Source: Paracoccaceae bacterium (GTDB taxonomy: Bacteria; Pseudomonadota; Alphaproteobacteria; Rhodobacterales; Rhodobacteraceae). Taken from it: a stretch of DNA of 5,979 nt. Below, piece by piece: positions 1-5,332 of this stretch. How positions within the stretch are numbered: position 1 is the stretch's first letter; the number at the start of each line of letters is the position of its first letter. A program made the position numbers and the translations under genes. Location of the stretch: positions 1 through 5,979 of the forward strand of contig JAAUPC010000232.1 of NCBI GenBank assembly GCA_012036325.1. Reading direction: 5' to 3'. The notes under the pieces were generated by a model. It did no database searches, was not told where the DNA came from, and saw nothing but the letters and a program-made list of their open reading frames with translations.

Positions 1-16
1 TTTGCTGATCCGTCAT
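1..16 (-). CDS. Start of a downstream minus-strand gene, cut by the window edge
   Basis: On the minus strand an ATG (complement of bases 14-16) overlaps the TGA stop of tsaE (13-15) in an ATGA arrangement. It opens a frame reading M-T-D-Q-Q before the left edge. The four-base overlap is typical of translationally coupled genes, so a real gene probably starts here. Five residues cannot identify a product. From general knowledge of alphaproteobacterial gene order, tsaE is often followed by an aminoglycoside-phosphotransferase-family sugar kinase (AmgK type) and a nucleotidyltransferase, so that is the best guess, by inference only. Confidence 0.5.
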
Positions 17-492
17 GCGTGGTCCCCAAGCGCCTTGCGCAAACCCGCCCGCCCGCCGGTGACCACCGCGCGCCGACCATCACCCCAAGCCTCAAGCCGC
101 AGATGCAGCGCTTCGGGCGGGACATGGTTCCCCAGCCGGTCAGGCCATTCCACCAGGCAGATCGCCTTGGCAAAGGCGTCGTCAAGGCCAAGCTCCCACA
201 CCTCATCCGGGTGGGTCAGCCGGTAAAGATCGGCATGCCAGATCTCTACCCCCGCCGCCTCATACACCTGGACCAGCGTGAAGCTGGGCGATGGGACCTC
301 TTCCGCGCGGCCCAGCCGGGCCTGGATGAAGGCGCGTGCAAGGTGGCTTTTGCCAGCGCCAATCGGCCCCTCCAGCAGCAGGCAATCGCCCGCCTGCGCG
401 ACCGAGGCCAGCCGCGCGCCCAAGGCGGCGGTGTCGTCGGCGGTGGGCAAGGGCAGGATCAGAGTGGGTATGGGCTTGGGCGCTGCGGTCAT
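13..492 (-). CDS. tsaE: tRNA threonylcarbamoyladenosine biosynthesis ATPase TsaE (YjeE family)
   Basis: TsaE is the cytoplasmic P-loop ATPase that works with TsaB and TsaD to make N6-threonylcarbamoyladenosine at position 37 of ANN-decoding tRNAs. With the ATG at 492 the protein has 159 residues, normal for the family. Visible motifs are the Walker A loop GPIGAGKS at 42-49, SPSFTLV at 68-74, HADLYRL at 86-92 and VEWPDRLG at 114-121; the last two are TsaE hallmarks. The frame also has a GTG at 546 that would add 18 residues (MAGCSGLAVVRAIARLKR). I prefer 492 because TsaE proteins normally begin shortly before the first conserved strand, here ILPLP. Neither start has a good Shine-Dalgarno. The gene follows divL on the same strand, 59 bases downstream (5 if GTG is used), and its stop overlaps the next gene, so the three probably form one transcript. 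Confidence 0.95.
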   Translation of the reverse strand: MTAAPKPIPTLILPLPTADDTAALGARLASVAQAGDCLLLEGPIGAGKSHLARAFIQARLGRAEEVPSPSFTLVQVYEAAGVEIWHADLYRLTHPDEVWELGLDDAFAKAICLVEWPDRLGNHVPPEALHLRLEAWGDGRRAVVTGGRAGLRKALGDHA

Positions 493-551
493 GCGCTTGA
501 GTCTAGCGATGGCACGCACCACCGCAAGGCCAGAGCACCCGGCCACCCCGC

Positions 552-2147
552 TCAGGCAAGGAGGAGCCGGCTGCTGTTGACATGTTCCAGAACCGGCCCG
601 CCCACATCTGCCCCCCGCGCGCGGAAGGTGATCAAGGTGGCCCCCCCGGTCAGCGGGCGGAAGCGGATCGTCACCAGCCGCCCGTCCAGCATGCGCGCCT
701 CACCGTCCCAGGGGGTGCGGTCGCCCAGCGTGGTCACGAAATCGGTGGCATCGTCCCACAAAAGCGTGGGCGCGGAATGTTCCCGCCACCAGGCACACAG
801 CGTGCCGATCCCCGCGTCCGACAACAGGACTGCCGGGTCATGGTTCCACAGCTGCGCATAGCCGATGTTCGACATCACCAGCTGCCCGCCTTGCGAGAAG
901 ACCGCCACCCCTTCCTCTACCGCGTCGATCACCGACTGGCCCAGTTCCAGGTCCGCGCGATAGCGGCGGGTCTGCGTCATCTCATGGCTGATATCCTCGA
1001 ACATCAGCGCCAGCGCCCCGTTCGGATGCGGCCGCCCGATCACCCGGTAGGTCTGGCCGCCCGGAAGGCTCCAGGTTTCCTCGAACAGGCCCATCGAGGC
1101 CTCTTCCTCAAGCTTGACCAACTGCTTGCGCCAGCTGCGGTAATCCTTCGGTTCGGGGATCATCGCCTTGGCGCGCATCGCATCCAGCACCGATGACAGC
1201 GTCGGGCGCGAGATCAGGAAATCCGGCGCAAGTGACGTGAGGTCGGCCAATGCGGGGTTGAAAAGTTGCAAGACCCGCTGGCGGTCAAAGATCGCAAGGC
1301 CAATGGGCAGGTCAGCGAAGGTCTTGGTCAGCGTCTGCATGAAGTCGCGCAGCGCGGTTTCGGCTTGCACGGCGGAGTTGGCCGCCAGCGCATAGCACAG
1401 CACCTCTTCCCCGACAGGCATGCGGACCAGATCGAACCACTCCGCCCCGCCCTGCATCTGCAGCTTCGTGCGCGTCGACCGCCCGGCGCTGAGGCTGACC
1501 CCCATGGCCGAGGCGCGGAAATCCGCTTCGGGGAACAGGCGCGGCAGGGGCCAAGACAGATCTTCCCCAGGGGGCAGAAGTTCGGCGGCGCGGATCAGAT
1601 AGGCGTGGTTGGCCCAGACCACCCCGCCCGGGCCTTCACGCCACATCAGGACCGGGGCCCGCGCCAGCACGGCCCGCTGCGCCGCCAGTTCCTGCTGCAA
1701 GGCCGCCATCACCGCGCTGTCGCCGGTCGTCTGCCGCTGTTCGGTGGCGTTTTCGATCATCGTCAGCTTGGTCAGCCCGGTAAAATGTTCCCCCCGAAGC
1801 AGAACCGGCGGCATCACCCCGGGGCCGGAGGTCAGGGTGACCTGCCCCAGCCGCGGCAGGCCTTCCAGCACCTGCGGCAGGCCGGGAAACATCGGCCCAA
1901 GCCGGGACAAAAGCCGCGACCAGGCGCGCGCATCCTCACCCTCAGGCAAAAGCGACCGGGCGGCGGGGGTGGCGTCCAGAAGCCGGTCCCCGTCAAACAG
2001 AAACACGGTCGCGGGGCCGTCCGACGCGAAAAGGCTGCGCGCCCTTGGCCGCCGCGCCTGCCATCCGGCCAGCAAAAGCAGGCTTGCCAGCGCCACACAG
2101 GTGGCACTTAGAACCAGTCCCAACGCAGCGATCCAGTCAGCAGGCAT
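552..2147 (-). CDS. divL: PAS-domain signalling protein, DivL-like, without a kinase domain
   Basis: The 531-residue protein has one N-terminal membrane segment (about 7-29) followed by arginines, then what look like four PAS-type regions: about 43-130, 160-255, 275-385 (with LPIGLAIFDRQ, 280-290) and 405-508 (with AVEEGVAVF, 409-417, and MSNIGYAQLW, 425-434). A helical linker lies near 145-162. The chain ends about 20 residues after the last PAS. No H, N or G box follows, and only 59 bases separate it from tsaE, so there is no room for a kinase domain. In Caulobacter, DivL is a PAS-containing pseudokinase that controls CckA and so CtrA; a kinase-less PAS protein called DivL affects CtrA and gene transfer agent production in Rhodobacter capsulatus. 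Proximity to tsaE also fits my memory of the divL locus. The DivL assignment rests on architecture and context, not alignment; the safe call is a membrane-anchored multi-PAS protein. A CtrA-like site lies upstream. No strong Shine-Dalgarno precedes the ATG. Confidence 0.7.
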   Translation of the reverse strand: MPADWIAALGLVLSATCVALASLLLLAGWQARRPRARSLFASDGPATVFLFDGDRLLDATPAARSLLPEGEDARAWSRLLSRLGPMFPGLPQVLEGLPRLGQVTLTSGPGVMPPVLLRGEHFTGLTKLTMIENATEQRQTTGDSAVMAALQQELAAQRAVLARAPVLMWREGPGGVVWANHAYLIRAAELLPPGEDLSWPLPRLFPEADFRASAMGVSLSAGRSTRTKLQMQGGAEWFDLVRMPVGEEVLCYALAANSAVQAETALRDFMQTLTKTFADLPIGLAIFDRQRVLQLFNPALADLTSLAPDFLISRPTLSSVLDAMRAKAMIPEPKDYRSWRKQLVKLEEEASMGLFEETWSLPGGQTYRVIGRPHPNGALALMFEDISHEMTQTRRYRADLELGQSVIDAVEEGVAVFSQGGQLVMSNIGYAQLWNHDPAVLLSDAGIGTLCAWWREHSAPTLLWDDATDFVTTLGDRTPWDGEARMLDGRLVTIRFRPLTGGATLITFRARGADVGGPVLEHVNSSRLLLA

Positions 2148-2179
2148 GACACGGCACCATCATTGACGATGGATTCACC

Positions 2180-2198
2180 TTAAGGGCATATTCCTTAA
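2180..2198. repeat. Perfect 6-bp inverted repeat in the divL upstream region
   Basis: TTAAGG (2180-2185) and CCTTAA (2193-2198) are exact reverse complements separated by seven bases. The right arm shares its TTAA with the CtrA-like site at 2195-2209, and the left arm adds a third TTAA. No T-run follows on either strand, so it does not look like a terminator of regB. An operator or an accessory CtrA half-site is more likely. The arms are short, so this is tentative. Confidence 0.4.
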
Positions 2199-2209
2199 TC
2201 GACCGTTAA
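2195..2209 (-). promoter_or_regulatory. Putative CtrA-binding site TTAA-N7-TTAA upstream of divL
   Basis: TTAA at 2195-2198 and TTAA at 2206-2209 are separated by exactly seven bases (TCGACCG on the plus strand), matching the core of the alphaproteobacterial CtrA recognition motif TTAA-N7-TTAA. The site lies 48-62 bases upstream of the divL start, a position compatible with a promoter-proximal activator or repressor. It sits in the 79-base gap between regB and divL. By eye, only two other TTAA words occur in the window (3654 and 5581), while three lie within 30 bases here. I could not define a convincing matching -10 element. Confidence 0.6.
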
Positions 2210-2226
2210 GCCTGCAGGTTGCGCGG

Positions 2227-3627
2227 TCATCCGTCGATCTTGCGGTTCTTGCCCAGCGCTCCACCCGGGGCCACGGCCAGATCGGCCATCGACCAGACCG
2301 CCTCGACCACCGCGCCACTGCGTTCGGGGCGGTCTTCGGGCGGAAGGAACGGATCAGTCGCATTGGCGAAGGTCAGCTCGGCGCCCGACCGCTCCAACAG
2401 GGTCTTGGCGATGAACAGGCCAAGGCCCATGCCTTCATAGCCGGGGCGCGCCTCAGCCTGCGGGTCCGCCCGGCGAAAGCGGACGAAAGGGTCACCGATC
2501 CGGCCGATGACGTTGGGGGGAAAGCCGTCGCCATCGTCTATGATGCGCACGGTGACGGTGCGGTCCGTCCACTCGCCTTCGATCCAGACGGTGCTGCGGG
2601 CGAAATCCACCGCGTTCTGCACCAGATTGCGCAGACCGTGAATGATCTCGGGCCGGCGCAGGATGGTTGGCTGACGGTCGGGGCTGCCTTCGATCGGGGC
2701 AAAGGTGAATTCCACCCGCTTGCCGCGCTGCATGTGGGGTTCAGCCGCCTCACGCAGGGCGGCGGAAAGGGGGGCTTGCCGCAGATGAAGGTCATCCTTC
2801 CCGGCCCGGCCCATGTCACGCAGGATGTCACGGCAGCGGTCAGCCTGATCGCGGATCAGCTTGGCATCGTCCAGCAGGTCGGGGCGGTTGGCAAGCTCTT
2901 CCATCAGCTCGGCGCTGACCAGCTTGATGGTGGCGAGGGGGGTGCCAAGCTCATGCGCGGCGGCGGCCACCACACCGCCAAGATCGGTCAGCTTTTGTTC
3001 GCGCGCGAGGGCCATCTGCGTCGCCAACAGCGCCTGCGCCATCGACCGCATCTCCGTCGCCACGCGGCGCGAGTAAAGACCAAGGAACAGGATCCCGATG
3101 ACGATGGAAAGCCAGAAGCCAAACTCAAAGAGACGCGGGATCACCAGCTCTCGTTCGTCGGCAAAGCGAAGGGGCAGGTTCCAGAAGGCGGCGATGGTGA
3201 TGAGCAGGATCGCGATGCCGCCCAGAATCACAGTCGACTGCAAGCGCAGTGCCGAGGCCGAGATGGTGACCGGCGCCAAGACCAGAAGCGCGAAGGGGTT
3301 GGTCAACCCACCCGTCAGGAACACAAGGAACGACAGTTGTGTGAGGTCAAACAGAAGGGTGAAGAACGCCTCACCCTCGCTGAGCCGCTTGTTTTCGGGG
3401 AAAAGGGTGATGGAGAACAGATTGGCCAGGACCGAGGCCGCCACCGCCATATAGCAAAGCACCAGTGGCAATTGCATGCCGTAAAGCTGGTCCACCGCCA
3501 GGATTGCCGCCAACTGCCCGCCGATCGCCGTCCAGCGCAGCTGGATCAGCGTGCGCAGGCGGATCCAGTTGCTGCTGGCCTCCTCGACCGGAAGCATGAT
3601 CCCCGCCGTAACCATTCTGTGACCCAC
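2227..3627 (-). CDS. regB: Redox-sensing membrane histidine kinase RegB/PrrB
   Basis: RegB is an inner-membrane sensor kinase that responds to the ubiquinone pool and redox state and phosphorylates RegA. Starting at GTG 3627 the product has 466 residues. The N-terminal half (about 25-180) carries about six membrane segments, with the quinone-binding heptapeptide GGLTNPF at 106-112. The H box AAAHELGTPLATIKL puts the phospho-His at 225, and ADRCRDILR gives the redox-active Cys at 265. The N box HGLRNLVQNAVDFA is at 330-343, and the ATP-lid G boxes are DDGDGFPP at 364-371 and GMGLGLFIAK at 399-408. All are intact, so an active kinase is expected. The frame has other starts: ATG at 3669, 3651, 3615 and 3597. 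The GTG is chosen because an AGGA lies four bases before it and because His225/Cys265 then match R. capsulatus RegB numbering. The gene diverges from senC-regA, and divL follows 79 bases downstream on the same strand. Confidence 0.95.
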   Translation of the reverse strand: MGHRMVTAGIMLPVEEASSNWIRLRTLIQLRWTAIGGQLAAILAVDQLYGMQLPLVLCYMAVAASVLANLFSITLFPENKRLSEGEAFFTLLFDLTQLSFLVFLTGGLTNPFALLVLAPVTISASALRLQSTVILGGIAILLITIAAFWNLPLRFADERELVIPRLFEFGFWLSIVIGILFLGLYSRRVATEMRSMAQALLATQMALAREQKLTDLGGVVAAAAHELGTPLATIKLVSAELMEELANRPDLLDDAKLIRDQADRCRDILRDMGRAGKDDLHLRQAPLSAALREAAEPHMQRGKRVEFTFAPIEGSPDRQPTILRRPEIIHGLRNLVQNAVDFARSTVWIEGEWTDRTVTVRIIDDGDGFPPNVIGRIGDPFVRFRRADPQAEARPGYEGMGLGLFIAKTLLERSGAELTFANATDPFLPPEDRPERSGAVVEAVWSMADLAVAPGGALGKNRKIDG

Positions 3628-3631
3628 GCTT

Positions 3632-3635
3632 TCCT
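3632..3635 (-). promoter_or_regulatory. Ribosome binding site supporting a GTG start for regB
   Basis: On the minus strand AGGA (part of CAGGAAAGC) lies four bases upstream of the GTG at 3627. The alternative ATG codons at 3669, 3651 and 3615 have no purine-rich sequence at a normal distance; the ATG at 3597 has only a close GGGG. This is the main sequence evidence for the GTG start. Confidence 0.5.
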
Positions 3636-3701
3636 GTCCGGCGTTTGCCATTGTTAAGGCCGCCCGCATCTGGGATCAATGCGGCGGGAGTGACCACCTT
3701 T

Positions 3702-3706
3702 GAGGA
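3702..3706 (+). promoter_or_regulatory. Ribosome binding site of senC
   Basis: GAGGA ends five bases before the ATG at 3712. It decides against the in-frame TTG at 3700, which it would overlap, and which would add only four residues. Confidence 0.75.
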
Positions 3707-3711
3707 CCCGA

Positions 3712-4338
3712 ATGACCCGTCTTTATGCAGGCCTTGCCGCCGCCGCCGTAGCCGCCCTTCTGGGGGCGTCGACATGGTATGTGCTGTTCAACAGCCCCGC
3801 TGACGCCTTTGCCCAATGCCGCCAGGGCCAGGTGGCCGGGGGGGATATCGGCGGGCCTTTCACGCTGGTCAATAGCGCCGGCCAGACGGTGACCGATACC
3901 GAGGTGCTGACCAAGCCGGCGCTCGTCTATTTCGGTTATACCTTCTGCCCCGATGTCTGCCCCTTCGACATGGCCCGCAACGTCGAGGCGGTGGATATCC
4001 TGGAAGACCGCGGCCTTGACGTGACCCCGGTCTTCATCTCCATCGACCCCGAGCGTGACACGCCTGACTCCCTTGCCGATTACGAAGCCAACATGCACCC
4101 CAAGCTGATTGCGCTGACCGGGACGGATGAACAGGTCAAAACCGCCTCGCAGGCTTACAAAACCTTTTACCGACGCCAGCCGTCCGAGGATGAATTCTAT
4201 CTCATCGACCATTCCACTTTCACTTATCTGATGCTGCCCGGCACCGGCTTTGTGGATTTTTTCCGGCGCGAGGTTACTTCTGACCAGATGGCAGAAGGGG
4301 TCGCCTGTTTCATTGAGGCCAGCGCAGGCCAGAACTGA
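3712..4338 (+). CDS. senC: SCO1/SenC/PrrC copper chaperone
   Basis: This 208-residue protein belongs to the SCO1/SenC thioredoxin-fold family, which delivers copper to the CuA or CuB centre of heme-copper oxidases on the periplasmic side of the inner membrane. In Rhodobacter the locus member (SenC, PrrC) affects cbb3 oxidase activity and so the signal reaching RegB. An uncleaved N-terminal anchor is visible at about 5-26. The copper ligands are present: Cys79 and Cys83 in FCPDVCP (78-84) and His167 in IDHSTF (165-170). ISIDPERDTP (109-118) is another family motif. Length is normal. A further Cys occurs at 36 in the spacer after the anchor and one at 199; neither is a known ligand. The gene diverges from regB and is followed by regA after 43 bases with no visible terminator, so the two are likely cotranscribed. 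Confidence 0.95.
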   Translation: MTRLYAGLAAAAVAALLGASTWYVLFNSPADAFAQCRQGQVAGGDIGGPFTLVNSAGQTVTDTEVLTKPALVYFGYTFCPDVCPFDMARNVEAVDILEDRGLDVTPVFISIDPERDTPDSLADYEANMHPKLIALTGTDEQVKTASQAYKTFYRRQPSEDEFYLIDHSTFTYLMLPGTGFVDFFRREVTSDQMAEGVACFIEASAGQN

Positions 4339-4381
4339 TCTGCGCAAGCCCCCTTCGTGCCCGGACGTAAAGGAAAGACGC

Positions 4382-4936
4382 ATGGCCGACGATATTGCTG
4401 CAGACCTTGGGGCGGACCGCTCGCTTCTTCTGGTCGATGACGATGAACCCTTCGTGAAACGGCTGGCCAAGGCCATGGAAAAGCGGGGTTTTCTGCCCGA
4501 TACCGCGCAAAGCGTGGCCGAGGGTCGGGCCAAGGCGATTGCCAGCCCCCCGGCCTATGCCGTGGTCGACCTGCGTCTGGAAGATGGCAACGGGCTGGAG
4601 GTGATTGAGGCCCTGCGCGAAAAGCGCCCGGATTGCCGGATTGTCGTGCTGACCGGCTACGGCGCGATTGCCACCGCCGTGGCCGCGGTAAAGATCGGCG
4701 CGGTGGATTACCTGTCCAAACCCGCCGATGCCAATGATGTGACCCTGGCACTTCTGGCCAAGGGCGAAGCAATGCCCCTGCCCCCGGAAAACCCGATGTC
4801 GGCCGACCGCGTGCGCTGGGAACATATCCAGCGCGTCTATGAAATGTGTGACCGCAATGTCTCGGAAACTGCGCGGCGGCTTTCGATGCACCGCCGGACG
4901 CTGCAGCGGATTCTGGCGAAACGCAGCCCCAGGTGA
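4382..4936 (+). CDS. regA: Redox response regulator RegA/PrrA
   Basis: RegA is the DNA-binding partner of RegB and a global regulator of photosynthesis, carbon fixation, nitrogen fixation and respiratory genes in Rhodobacter relatives. The product has 184 residues. The receiver domain (about 14-125) shows the acidic pocket DDDE at 19-22, the phospho-acceptor Asp63 in VVDLRLEDGNG (61-71), Thr91 in VVLTGYG (88-94) and Lys113 in LSKP. A proline-rich linker (PLPPENP, 132-138) leads to a Fis-type helix-turn-helix at about 145-181 that includes SETARRLSMHRRTLQRIL (161-178). All catalytic residues are present. The ATG is preceded by AGGA (4371-4374) with a seven-base gap. The same frame stays open upstream to 4250, but that part overlaps senC in another frame and is not expected to be translated. 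regA lies 43 bases after senC and 69 bases before hvrA. Confidence 0.97.
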   Translation: MADDIAADLGADRSLLLVDDDEPFVKRLAKAMEKRGFLPDTAQSVAEGRAKAIASPPAYAVVDLRLEDGNGLEVIEALREKRPDCRIVVLTGYGAIATAVAAVKIGAVDYLSKPADANDVTLALLAKGEAMPLPPENPMSADRVRWEHIQRVYEMCDRNVSETARRLSMHRRTLQRILAKRSPR

Positions 4937-4958
4937 ATTGGCATTGTTGCAAACCGTG

Positions 4959-4989
4959 AATTATGGGCCTATTCACTAGGCCTATAATT
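4959..4989 (+). promoter_or_regulatory. 13-bp-stem hairpin in the regA-hvrA gap
   Basis: The arms AATTATGGGCCTA (4959-4971) and TAGGCCTATAATT (4977-4989) pair over 13 positions, 12 Watson-Crick plus one G-U in RNA, around the five-base loop TTCAC. No U-run follows, and the hvrA ribosome site begins three bases later. It is therefore more likely an attenuating or mRNA-processing and stabilising hairpin, or a DNA operator, than a simple terminator. A TATAAT at 4983-4988 lies in the right arm, but a promoter there would start within the ribosome site, so it is probably incidental. Confidence 0.6.
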
Positions 4990-4991
4990 AT

Positions 4992-4997
4992 GGGGAG
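4992..4997 (+). promoter_or_regulatory. Ribosome binding site of hvrA, setting a TTG start
   Basis: GGGGAG lies eight bases before the TTG at 5006. No in-frame ATG or GTG exists between this site and residue 102, so TTG is the only workable start. The nearby ATG at 4990 and GTG at 5001 are out of frame and stop within a few codons. Confidence 0.75.
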
Positions 4998-5005
4998 TAA
5001 GTGAA

Positions 5006-5320
5006 TTGACTATCAACCTGAATGATCTTTCGTTGAAAGAACTGAAGGACCTTCAATCTCAGGTGGCAAAAGCCATTTCCGGGTTTGAAGATCGCCGCAA
5101 GCGCGAAGCCCTTGCCGAGCTTGAGGAAATCGCCCGCGCCAAAGGCTTCTCTTTGGCGGAATTGACCGGTGCGGCCCCCACCCGCAAACGCACGCCCTCT
5201 ACCGCGAAATATGCCAATCCGGCCAATAAGGCTGACACCTGGTCTGGCCGTGGGCGCAAGCCGCGCTGGTTCGTGGAAGCCTTGGCTAAGGGCAAGAAAC
5301 CTGAAGATATGTCGATCTGA
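5006..5320 (+). CDS. hvrA: H-NS family DNA-binding regulator HvrA/Spb
   Basis: This 104-residue protein is a small nucleoid-associated regulator of the alphaproteobacterial H-NS type. In R. capsulatus HvrA modulates photosynthesis genes in dim light and also nitrogen fixation genes; the R. sphaeroides counterpart is Spb. The N-terminal part (about 7-47) is a charged, Leu/Glu/Lys-rich helical region for oligomerisation. A basic, flexible linker (about 55-68) follows. The C-terminal DNA-binding core YANPANKADTWSGRGRKP (69-86) contains the H-NS TWSGRGRKP signature, which inserts into the minor groove of AT-rich DNA. Translation starts at TTG with a good GGGGAG site, implying limited expression. 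The gene follows regA on the same strand after a 69-base gap holding a hairpin and repeated AT-rich words, so it may be read through from senC-regA or be separately controlled. Confidence 0.93.
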   Translation: MTINLNDLSLKELKDLQSQVAKAISGFEDRRKREALAELEEIARAKGFSLAELTGAAPTRKRTPSTAKYANPANKADTWSGRGRKPRWFVEALAKGKKPEDMSI

Positions 5321-5332
5321 ACGGGATTTGGA

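Larger units (their letters stand above)
3628..3711. promoter_or_regulatory. Divergent regB / senC promoter region
   Basis: These 84 bases separate the regB and senC starts and must hold promoters for both strands if the usual transcription pattern holds. An imperfect dyad spans 3659-3685: GCCGC (3659-3663) pairs with GCGGC (3681-3685), or alternatively CCGCAT (3664-3669) with ATGCGG (3679-3684) around a nine-base centre. GCCGC and GCGGC resemble the half-blocks described for RegA/PrrA sites, but in the opposite order, so autoregulation by RegA is only suggested. A weak minus-strand promoter may be TTGATC (3679-3674), 17 bases, TAACAA (3656-3651). No strong sigma-70 promoter is visible for senC. 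Confidence 0.45.
4933..5008 (+). repeat. Repeated GTGAATT words between regA and hvrA
   Basis: GTGAATT occurs at 4933-4939 (overlapping the regA stop), 4956-4962 and 5001-5007 (overlapping the hvrA start), with an inverted GTGAAT copy (ATTCAC) at 4971-4976. Start-to-start distances of the direct copies are 23 and 45 bases, about two and four helical turns. AATTATGGG is also repeated at 4959-4967 and 4986-4994. This could be an operator array, possibly for HvrA itself, since H-NS-type proteins favour AT-rich DNA. One more GTGAATT lies inside regB (2705-2711), so the word is not unique to this gap. Confidence 0.4.

Noticed and set aside
19..861. Plus-strand open frame (280 codons) opposite tsaE and the end of divL
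   Set aside because: It crosses two well-supported minus-strand genes and has no family motifs.
1266..2111. Plus-strand open frame (281 codons) opposite divL
   Set aside because: Low-complexity Gly/Pro/Arg/Gln translation, no convincing start site, and a better protein on the minus strand.
2160..2163. Tandem minus-strand ATG codons just upstream of the divL start
   Set aside because: They are in a different frame from divL and reach a TGA within nine codons without a ribosome site.
2157..2172. Small hairpin CCATC / GATGG in the divL leader
   Set aside because: A 5-bp stem with a six-base loop is expected by chance and has no supporting context.
2211..2218. CCTGCAGG eight-base palindrome after the regB stop
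   Set aside because: Too short with no spacer and no T-run to be a terminator; probably chance.
2638..3657. Plus-strand open frame (339 codons) opposite regB
   Set aside because: It mirrors the regB coding sequence, its product is rich in Gln, His, Arg and Asp without domain motifs, and regB motifs are intact on the other strand.
3676..4533. Long minus-strand open frame (285 codons) opposite senC and the start of regA
   Set aside because: The opposing frames have clear SCO1 and response-regulator motifs. This frame's translation has no recognisable domain and long antisense frames are common in GC-rich DNA.
4224..4976. Minus-strand open frame (250 codons) opposite regA and part of the hvrA gap
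   Set aside because: Pro/Arg/Gly-rich shadow translation; regA on the plus strand explains the codon pattern.
4983..4988. TATAAT as a -10 promoter element for hvrA
   Set aside because: No TTGACA-like element lies about 17 bases upstream, and transcription from it would start inside the ribosome binding site.
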